Below, piece by piece: positions 57,621-64,000 of a stretch of DNA of 64,000 bases (the stretch's first letter is position 1; each line of letters opens with the position of its first letter). The stretch lies in assembly GCF_900323885.1 (NCBI RefSeq), contig NZ_OOHJ01000030.1, positions 744,001 to 808,000 on the forward strand, in the 5' to 3' direction. The translations under genes were made by a program, and so were the position numbers. The notes under the pieces are model-generated. The model was not told the origin of the DNA. It was given only the letters and a program-made list of their open reading frames with translations, and did no database searches. Source of the stretch: [Actinomadura] parvosata subsp. kistnae. Its GTDB lineage: Bacteria; Actinomycetota; Actinomycetes; Streptosporangiales; Streptosporangiaceae.

Positions 57621-60600
57621 CTACGGCTCCGGGGTCAGCTCCTTGCGCGCGCTCGCCGCGGCCGCCACCACCGCGTCCTGCTGCGCCCCGGTCAGGCGCC
57701 CCGCCCGCACGAACTCCGCCGCCGTCCTCGCGACCGTGGAGACGAACGCCCCGTGGGTCGCGAACGGCGCCTGGTCCCACACCACGTCGAGGAACGTCAG
57801 GCCGTCGGTGCCGGGCGACGGGATCCCGCTGACCGGGACGTCGTACTTCGGCAGCCCGTCGTCGCGCCTCACGTTGGGCACGCCGGAGTCGATGCTCCCG
57901 AAGACGATCTGCGGCTCCACCCGGCGGAAGTAGGCGGAATGGGGCTGGGTGTCCCCGACGTACCACGGGCGCAGGGTGAAGCCGTGCGTCGTGAAGAGCG
58001 GGTCGCCCGCCGGGCTCGTACCGGCCGGCGTGATGGCGGCGCGCGCGTAGTCGCCGTCCCGCTTGAGGTAGCGGTAGAGCGACAGCTCGCGGTAGCCACC
58101 GCTCCCGGGGTCGCCGACGATCGGCATGAGCAGGGGGCCCCACATGACCGACTGCGTGTCCGGGCGGTCGAGGGCGCGCTCGATCCGGATGCCGAACGGC
58201 ATCGACACCTCGACGACGTCCCCACGGCGCCAGGTGCGGCGCAGCGTCACGTACGTGCCCGGCTTCGCCGCCCCCACCGGCGCCCTGGTCCCGTTGACCA
58301 GCACGGTGAAGCCGTTGCGGGCCCAGGCGGGGACGCGCAGCCTGATGTCGAGGCGGCCGCTGCCGTCGATGCGCAGCCTCGTCCCGGCCTCGCGCGGGAA
58401 GGCCGTCTCCTGGGTCACGGTGAAGCCCTTCTCCGCCCACGTCACGGTCGAGGGCACGAAGAGGTTGACCCAGAGGGCCGAGCCGTCGGCCGACTTGAAG
58501 TAGACGGTGTCCTGGTACTTGGTGTGGTTCTCCAGCCCCGTTCCGCCGCAGCAGGTGCCGGTGTTGCCGTACGACCTGCTCGCGCCCGGCCCCACCGGCT
58601 GGAAGTAGGTGACCTGCGGGTTGCCCGTCGTGGCCGTGTCGGCCCGCGAGCCGGCGATCTGGTTGAGGACGGCCCGCTCGTAGTAGTCGACGTAGGCCGG
58701 GTCCCGGGTGTGGAAGAAGAGGTTGCGGGCCAGCTTGGAGACGTTGTAGACGGAGCAGGTCTCCGCGCCGCTCTGGGCGAGCGCGTTGGCGATGTTGTCC
58801 CGGTTCTGGAACATCTCCAGGTTGTTGTTGGAGCCCGGATAGTTCCCGCCGGTGCCGCCGTGCGAGAACATGCGGTGCGGGACGACCATGCCGAAGAAGT
58901 TCGCCGCCGCCCGCAGGTAGTCCGGGCCGCCGCCCTGCTCGAAGATCCGCAGGTAGCCGACGAAGTTGGGCACGTGCTGGTTGACGTGCAGCCGGGCCGG
59001 GCGGCGGCGGCCGAGCTTGGCGGGGTCGGTCACCACGAGGATGTCGCGGTTCTCGACGCAGGCGCCGAAGAGGGACTCCCGGTTGTCGAACAGCTTCGCC
59101 GTCTCCAGGTGCCGCTCGTCGCCGGTCAGGGCGTAGATCTCCGGGAACACCTCGTTCGCGCCGCCGTACTCGCCGGCGATGTAGGTGTCCCACATGAGGT
59201 CGAGGTCGCTCCTCGTGATGGGGCCCTCGTACTGCGGGTGGTTCTTGTCGCCGACGGTCAGGGCGAGGTGCGCCCACTCCGCCATCCTGACGACCACGTC
59301 CCGGGCCCGCTCGTTGCCGGTCAGGGTGTACGCGTCCAGCAGGCCCCGCATGATCTTGTGCTGGGTGTACCAGGGCGCCCAGACGTTCGTGTCGGGGTTG
59401 CTGCCGTACACGGCGAACCGGGGCGGCCCCAGCCGGATCACCGCGTCCTCCGGGACGGCGCCGAGATAGCCGGGATGGGTGGACACCCATAACCCGCCGC
59501 CGCCCTGCGTGACGGGGACGATGCCGGCGTCGCGGCCGTTCGGTGAGGAGTCGAGCGCGCTCGACCCGCCGTCCTCGTCGAAGCGGTACCAGGCGATGTT
59601 CCCGCCTCCGGTGGAGCCCGCGGCCGACGTCGTGAGGGACTGGACCTCAGCGGCGCCGAGGGCCCGGTCGAAGATGTGGAACTCGTCGATCGTCGCGTCG
59701 AGCAGCGGGTCGCCGTACTGGGAGCGGCCGATCCAGATGTTGCCGGGGACGCCGAGGCTCGTCGGGTCGAGCGACATGCCGGGGTTCGTGGCCACCGCCG
59801 CGCCGTTGACGTACAGCGTCCCGACGCCGCCCGCGAGGGTGACGGCCAGGTGCACCCACTCCCCCGCCGGCACGGCCGACGGGCCGGTGATCTGCTGCTC
59901 CTGGCCGCTGCCGCCGACGGTGATGGCGAAGCGCGGCGGGTTTCCCGCCGCGCCCGAGCGGGCCGTCAGGAACATGTTCACCGTCGTGTTCTGGCCGAAG
60001 TCGAAGATCCTGCTCCAGGTCTGTGCCGTGGCGAGGTTGACCCAGGTCGCGATCGTGAAGTCGGTGAGCTGCGACACCGCCTCCTGCGGCAGGCGCAGGT
60101 GCTCAGCGCCGCTGCCGCCGTTGAGTCGCAGGCCCTTGCCGAAGCGTCCCTCGACCCGGCCGATGACCGGCTCCTCCGGCTCATTGCCCCCGCCGGGCGT
60201 GTCCATCCGGGCGGTGATCGCGGCCTGGCACGCGGCCAGCTCGTCCACCATCCAGTCGAGCTTGTCCTTGAAGACCTGCTCGCCCTGGTCCGCGTACGCC
60301 TGGGCGAGGGCGCTCAGGTAGTGGCCGGCCCAGTGGCCGCTCAGCAGCCCGCCGTCCTCCCAGCCGCCGGGCAGCTGCAAGCCCGGCGGGTTCGGCCGGC
60401 CGGCCTGGTCGTTGAAGAGCATGAGGAAGCGGCGTTCGTCGTACGCCCGCAGGAACGCCTTCATCCGGTCCCGCTTCTCCTGCAGCAGGCCCGCGTTCAG
60501 GCGCACCTCACCGAGCGGGAACGGCCTGACCGGCGTGTTGCTGCCCGCGCCGACGTACGGGATCCCGGCGGCCCCTGGGGCCGAGGTCCGCGCCGCCGCC

Positions 60601-60695
60601 GGGAGCGGCCTGGCCGTCGCGGCCAGCGCCAGCCCGACGGCCGACGCGCGGACGAAGGTGCGGCGGCTGACTCCTGGCTGGTCGGAGGCTGTCAT
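57621..60695 (-). CDS. Tat-exported GH127-type beta-L-arabinofuranosidase with nested LamG domain
   Basis: 1024 residues; ATG at 60695 behind GGGAAG; Tat signal SRRTFVRASAVGLALAAT. The GH127 (DUF1680) catalytic domain starts with LNAGLLQEKRDRMKAFLRAY and LSGHWAGHYLSALAQAYA, is interrupted at about residues 180-350 by a LamG/concanavalin domain, and resumes with WVSTHPGYLGAVPEDAV. The zinc-thiolate active site is visible as ETCSVYNVSKL (Cys near 647) and GTCCGGTG (near 715). The tail continues past the C-terminal beta domains. It removes beta-L-arabinofuranose from plant glycans (family knowledge). A LacI-type operator lies upstream. Confidence 0.88.
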   Translation of the reverse strand: MTASDQPGVSRRTFVRASAVGLALAATARPLPAAARTSAPGAAGIPYVGAGSNTPVRPFPLGEVRLNAGLLQEKRDRMKAFLRAYDERRFLMLFNDQAGRPNPPGLQLPGGWEDGGLLSGHWAGHYLSALAQAYADQGEQVFKDKLDWMVDELAACQAAITARMDTPGGGNEPEEPVIGRVEGRFGKGLRLNGGSGAEHLRLPQEAVSQLTDFTIATWVNLATAQTWSRIFDFGQNTTVNMFLTARSGAAGNPPRFAITVGGSGQEQQITGPSAVPAGEWVHLAVTLAGGVGTLYVNGAAVATNPGMSLDPTSLGVPGNIWIGRSQYGDPLLDATIDEFHIFDRALGAAEVQSLTTSAAGSTGGGNIAWYRFDEDGGSSALDSSPNGRDAGIVPVTQGGGGLWVSTHPGYLGAVPEDAVIRLGPPRFAVYGSNPDTNVWAPWYTQHKIMRGLLDAYTLTGNERARDVVVRMAEWAHLALTVGDKNHPQYEGPITRSDLDLMWDTYIAGEYGGANEVFPEIYALTGDERHLETAKLFDNRESLFGACVENRDILVVTDPAKLGRRRPARLHVNQHVPNFVGYLRIFEQGGGPDYLRAAANFFGMVVPHRMFSHGGTGGNYPGSNNNLEMFQNRDNIANALAQSGAETCSVYNVSKLARNLFFHTRDPAYVDYYERAVLNQIAGSRADTATTGNPQVTYFQPVGPGASRSYGNTGTCCGGTGLENHTKYQDTVYFKSADGSALWVNLFVPSTVTWAEKGFTVTQETAFPREAGTRLRIDGSGRLDIRLRVPAWARNGFTVLVNGTRAPVGAAKPGTYVTLRRTWRRGDVVEVSMPFGIRIERALDRPDTQSVMWGPLLMPIVGDPGSGGYRELSLYRYLKRDGDYARAAITPAGTSPAGDPLFTTHGFTLRPWYVGDTQPHSAYFRRVEPQIVFGSIDSGVPNVRRDDGLPKYDVPVSGIPSPGTDGLTFLDVVWDQAPFATHGAFVSTVARTAAEFVRAGRLTGAQQDAVVAAAASARKELTPEP

Positions 60696-60720
60696 GGTCC
60701 GTCTTCCCTTCACTCGGCAG

Positions 60721-60734
60721 TGTTAGCGCTAACA
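60721..60734. promoter_or_regulatory. LacI-family operator before the GH127 gene
   Basis: TGTTAGCGCTAACA is a perfect 14-bp palindrome with the central CG of LacI-family sites, 25 bp upstream of the GH127 start. No LacI-type regulator is in the window, so it must be controlled from elsewhere. Confidence 0.75.
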
Positions 60735-60893
60735 TTCCGTGGCCGACGTCAACCTGGGAGGCTGGGCCGAAGAGGACGTCTGATGACATCAGTAACCTTC
60801 GCCGGACATGATCGACCAGAGCGGCCCGGTAAAATGTTACTAAGGCGTTGCAAAGCAGGCCGGCCGTCATCCCCCACCCATGCCGGCTCCGGC

Positions 60894-61481
60894 TCAGTCG
60901 CCGGGCTTCCGGGTGTCGCCGCCGTCACGCTGGTGCCCGCGCCGCGCGTCCCGGTCGAAGATGCCCATGATCTCGCACGGCCCGCCCTCGGCGCCGATGG
61001 CGTGCGGCATCATCGTCGGGAACTCGGCGGCCTGGTTGGCCTCCAGACGGATGCGGCGGTGGCCCAGCATGAGAGCCGCCGTGCCGGACAGGACGACCAG
61101 CCACTCCCGGCCCGGATGGGCGCGCATACGGGCCGGGTTGTCGGGCGGCGGCTCGGTCAGGCGCCGGCGCATGACGGTCATGCCGGGGTCGCCCTTGACC
61201 GGCCAGCGCATCCAGCCCTGCGTGCCGTCGATCTTCGGGCTGATGACGACGTCGTCACTGGCGGTCTCGACCAGCTGGTCGAGTGAGGTGTCCAGGGCGC
61301 GGGCGAGGGTGACGAGCTGATCGAGGGCGAGGCGCCGCCGACCGTTCTCGATGCGGCTCAGCGAGGACTGGCTGAGCCGGGCACGGGTGGCCAGCTCCTC
61401 CAGGGACCAGCCCTGCGCGACCCGGAGGGCGCGGATGCGTTTGCGTACGAGGCTGTCCAGGTCCTCATCTTCTTGCTTCAT
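60894..61481 (-). CDS. XRE-cupin transcriptional regulator
   Basis: A 195-residue regulator from the ATG at 61481; a TTG nine codons upstream is possible. N-terminal XRE helix-turn-helix: RIRALRVAQGWSLEELATRARLSQSSLSRIENGRR. The C-terminal half is a cupin: ARMRAHPGREWLVVLSGTAALMLGHRRIRL, ending PHAIGAEGGPCEIMGIFD. No ribosome-binding site is seen, so the mRNA may be leaderless. It is divergent from an MFS exporter, whose expression it probably controls in answer to a small ligand. Confidence 0.88.
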   Translation of the reverse strand: MKQEDEDLDSLVRKRIRALRVAQGWSLEELATRARLSQSSLSRIENGRRRLALDQLVTLARALDTSLDQLVETASDDVVISPKIDGTQGWMRWPVKGDPGMTVMRRRLTEPPPDNPARMRAHPGREWLVVLSGTAALMLGHRRIRLEANQAAEFPTMMPHAIGAEGGPCEIMGIFDRDARRGHQRDGGDTRKPGD

Positions 61482-61564
61482 AGGCAAGATGCTATGCCCA
61501 TCGTGCAAGGCGTGGCTAACGTCGCCGATGGCGGCCTCGGCCTGCCTTGATCGAGAGGAACCTC

Positions 61565-63118
61565 ATGAGCACCAACCACGCGGAAACCGGCGTGCCCGAC
61601 GCGCGCCGGCTGCGCACCATCCTGATCGCCGTCTGTGTCGCGTTGATGGCGGTCATCGCCTCGGTGACCGGGCTGAACGTCGCCCAGCCCGACATGGCCG
61701 TCGAGTTCGGCGCCTCGCAGACCACCATCCTGTGGATCATCAACGTCTACACCCTCACCCTGGCCGCCCTGCTGCTCCCGCTCGGCGCGATCGGTGACCG
61801 GCTGGGCCGCAAGCCCATGCTGGTCAGCGGCCTGATCATCTTCGGGGCCGCCAGTGCGCTCGCGGGCCTGGCCCCGTCCGCCGACGTCATGATCGCCGCC
61901 CGCGTGCTCAGCGGCGTGGGCGCGGCGGTGATCATGCCGATCACCCTCGCCGTGATCACCTCGACCTTCCCCGACGAGCAGCGCGGCAAGGCGATCGGCG
62001 TGTGGACCGGCGTCGCCGGAAGCGGCGGCATCATCGGCATGTTCCTGTCCGCCCTGCTCGTGGACGTCGCGCACTGGCGGTGGCTGTTCCTGCTGCCCGT
62101 CGTCCTGGTCCTCGTCTCGCTCGGCATGATGCGATCGGTGCCCGACTCCCGCGAGCGCTCCGGGCACCCCTTCGACACCGTCGGCGCGCTGGCCTCCGTC
62201 GTCGCCGTCGTGGGCCTCATCTTCGTCCTCCAGGAAGGCCCGGAGCGCGGCTGGAGCTCCCCCGTCACCCTGGCCGCCCTCGTCGCCGGCCTGGCCGCCC
62301 TGATCTTCTTCGTGGTCTGGGAGCTGCGCCGCGCGGACGCGTCCCTCCTGGACGTGCGGCTCTTCCGCGAGCGCGGCCTGGCCGGCGGCTCCATCACGCT
62401 CCTGGCGGTCTTCGGCGTCCAGGCGGGCGTGTTCGTGGTGCTCTTCCCGTTCCTGCAAGCCGTCCTCGGCTGGTCGGGGCTGCTGTCGACGCTGGCGATG
62501 ATGCCCATGGCCGTGCTGATGATGGCGACCTCCGGCCTGGCGCCCCACCTGGCCGCGCGCATCGGCGCCCGCGCCACCATGGCGACCGGGATCGCGCTGT
62601 TCGGCGCCGGTCTCGCCCTCATGGCCGGCATCGTCTCCGTCGACGGCGGCTACCCGTCCATCCTGCCCGGCATGCTCGCCATGGGCATCGGCATGGGCCT
62701 GGCCATGACGCCCTCCACCGAGGCCATCACCGGCTCCCTGCCCCGCGACAAGCAGGGGGTCGCCTCCGCGCTCAACGACATCACCCGCGAGTTCGGCACC
62801 GCGCTCGGCGTCGCCCTGCTCGGCGCCCTCCTGGCGAGCGGCTACCGCGGCGCCGTCGACGACCGGCTCGCCGGCCTCCCCCAGGGCGCGGCGGACGCCG
62901 CCCGCCAGGGCGTCGCCAACGCCATCGAGGCCGCCGGCAGCGCCGGCCCCCACGCGCGGGCACTGGTCGATGCCGCCCGGCAGTCGTTCGTCGAGGGCTG
63001 GCAGCAGGCGATGTGGGCGGGGGTCGCCGTCATGGGCATCCTGCTCGTCTACACCGCCGTCCGCGGACCGCAGCCTGCGGCCAAGGAGGAGACTCCTCCC
63101 GCACGGGTGACCGCGTAA
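61565..63118 (+). CDS. MFS drug exporter, DHA2 (EmrB/QacA) family
   Basis: A 517-residue transporter with 14 predicted membrane helices. The ATG at 61565 follows AGAGGAA. Motif A is GAIGDRLGRKPMLVSG between helices 2 and 3; motif C (GSGGIIGMFLSALLV) marks drug/proton antiporters. Also seen are LNVAQPDMAVEFGAS in helix 1 and GVASALNDITREFGTALGVAL in the later half. Substrates are probably lipophilic drugs or antibiotics. The XRE-cupin gene is head to head, 83 bp away. Confidence 0.92.
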   Translation: MSTNHAETGVPDARRLRTILIAVCVALMAVIASVTGLNVAQPDMAVEFGASQTTILWIINVYTLTLAALLLPLGAIGDRLGRKPMLVSGLIIFGAASALAGLAPSADVMIAARVLSGVGAAVIMPITLAVITSTFPDEQRGKAIGVWTGVAGSGGIIGMFLSALLVDVAHWRWLFLLPVVLVLVSLGMMRSVPDSRERSGHPFDTVGALASVVAVVGLIFVLQEGPERGWSSPVTLAALVAGLAALIFFVVWELRRADASLLDVRLFRERGLAGGSITLLAVFGVQAGVFVVLFPFLQAVLGWSGLLSTLAMMPMAVLMMATSGLAPHLAARIGARATMATGIALFGAGLALMAGIVSVDGGYPSILPGMLAMGIGMGLAMTPSTEAITGSLPRDKQGVASALNDITREFGTALGVALLGALLASGYRGAVDDRLAGLPQGAADAARQGVANAIEAAGSAGPHARALVDAARQSFVEGWQQAMWAGVAVMGILLVYTAVRGPQPAAKEETPPARVTA

Positions 63119-63245
63119 GAGCTGCCCCGTCCGGCCATCACGCCCGCGCTCATCCGGAGGCGCCATGAACCGCGCCGGGTGACATGCCCGTCGCCTGCGG
63201 GGGCAGGAACGACAATCCGGCAGTGCGAGCGCGGCGGGAGGTCCG

Positions 63246-64000
63246 ATGACAGAGGTGAGCGCCGAGTGTGAACGGGTGGCGCGGCGGGCGCTGGGCCTGA
63301 CCGACCTGCGGCCCGGCCAGCTGGCCGCGATGACCGCGCTCGCGCAAGGCCGGGACGCCCTGGTCGTGATGCCGACCGGCGGCGGCAAGTCGGCGATCTA
63401 CCAGGTGCCCGCGCTGCTCCTGCCCGGCCCCACCGTCGTGGTCTCCCCGCTGATCGCCCTGCAGCGCGACCAGGTCGAGGCGCTGCGCGAGCGCGACGAG
63501 GAGGCGGTGAGCCTGGACGCCGGCACCCCGGCCGGCGAGCGCAGGACGACCTTCGAGTCGCTGCGGGCCGGGGAGACGGAGTTCCTGTTCTGCGCGCCGG
63601 AGCAGCTGGCCAAGCCCGACGTCGTCCGCGACCTGGCCGCCGCCGGACCCTCCCTCCTGGTCGTGGACGAGGCCCACCTGATCTCCTCGTGGGGACACGA
63701 CTTCCGGCCCGACTACCTGCGGCTCGGGGCGGTGGCCGAGGCGCTGGGCCGCCCGCCGATCGCGGCCCTGACCGCCACCGCCGCCCCGCCGGTGCGGGCG
63801 GAGATCACCGAACGGCTGGGCCTGCGCGACCCCATGGAGATCGTCCAGGGCTTCGACCGCCCCAACATCTCGCTCACGGTACGCCGGATGCTCGACGACC
63901 CCGCCCCCGACATCGTCGCCACGGTGCGCGAGGAAACAGGGCCGGGCATCGTCTACACGGCGGTACGCAAGCAGACCCACCGCCTCAGCGACCTGCTCAC
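63246..64000 (+). CDS. RecQ-family ATP-dependent DNA helicase (cut by window edge)
   Basis: 251 codons are visible, continuing past the window end. The ATG at 63246 follows GGGAGG. RecQ motifs occur in order: LRPGQLAAMTAL (motif 0), MPTGGGKSAIYQVPA (Walker A), VVSPLIALQRDQ (Ia), LVVDEAHLISSWGHDFRPDY (DEAH box with the aromatic loop), ALTATAAPPV (motif III) and FDRPNISLTV. In RecQ proteins this helicase core is followed by zinc and winged-helix domains, which are not in view. It would unwind DNA in repair. Confidence 0.9.
   Translation, partial: MTEVSAECERVARRALGLTDLRPGQLAAMTALAQGRDALVVMPTGGGKSAIYQVPALLLPGPTVVVSPLIALQRDQVEALRERDEEAVSLDAGTPAGERRTTFESLRAGETEFLFCAPEQLAKPDVVRDLAAAGPSLLVVDEAHLISSWGHDFRPDYLRLGAVAEALGRPPIAALTATAAPPVRAEITERLGLRDPMEIVQGFDRPNISLTVRRMLDDPAPDIVATVREETGPGIVYTAVRKQTHRLSDLL

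Overview
The window is high-GC actinobacterial DNA. It shows G/C-ending codons, GTG and TTG starts, F420-type LLM oxidoreductases, sugar importers without their own ATPase, and many secreted carbohydrate-active enzymes. A soil filamentous actinomycete of the Streptosporangiales type (for example Nonomuraea) is my inference; no rRNA or tRNA gene is present to confirm it. No CRISPR array, insertion sequence or phage module was seen.

Layout. 1-7000: housekeeping redox genes with local regulators (SDRs, an LLM oxidoreductase, a TetR/zinc-less alcohol dehydrogenase pair), a decayed metallo-beta-lactamase fragment and a frameshifted HTH-MarR regulator. 6995-17668: two divergent operons around one IclR regulator. 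The left arm holds IclR, two sugar permeases, a binding lipoprotein, a BNR-type polysaccharide-active enzyme and a KDPG aldolase. The right arm holds an enolase-superfamily dehydratase, a DapA-like aldolase/dehydratase, an SDR and a frameshifted PfkB kinase. Together they look like import and Entner-Doudoroff-type breakdown of a uronate or aldonate released from polysaccharide.

17682-31578: a second locus, with a GntR regulator, CE7 esterase, degenerate amidohydrolase, an unrecognised 630-residue protein, a frameshifted fucose-dehydrogenase-like aldo/keto reductase, an RraA-type aldolase, a GH29 alpha-L-fucosidase, another ABC importer and a secreted beta-helix enzyme. Four promoters or gene junctions here share one 20-bp palindrome, ATCG-N3-ATCGAT-N3-CGAT, which defines a local regulon. 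L-fucose-containing glycans are the likely substrate.

31600-50900: a kinase-like gene, an orphan binding protein, a DUF1996 protein with a duplicated domain, two metallopeptidases joined by a 30-bp repeat that forms a decapeptide-repeat mini-ORF, a modular CE1 esterase, MarR, LLM, NTF2, DUF5995 and GNAT genes, a dienelactone hydrolase, a CE4-SGNH double esterase and a beta-helix protein. 51048-57542: a giant alanine-rich ALF-repeat protein ending in a probable DddA/SCP1.201-like deaminase, next to a trypsin-fold protein whose catalytic His and Ser are replaced. 57621-64000: a GH127-type arabinofuranosidase with a nested LamG domain under a LacI-type operator, an XRE-cupin regulator divergent from an MFS exporter, and the start of a RecQ-like helicase.

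Recurring oddities are short in-frame tandem repeats (30 or 33 bp) at gene junctions and four single-base frameshifts, all of the same polarity and lying in or near short G or C runs or GC-rich DNA.
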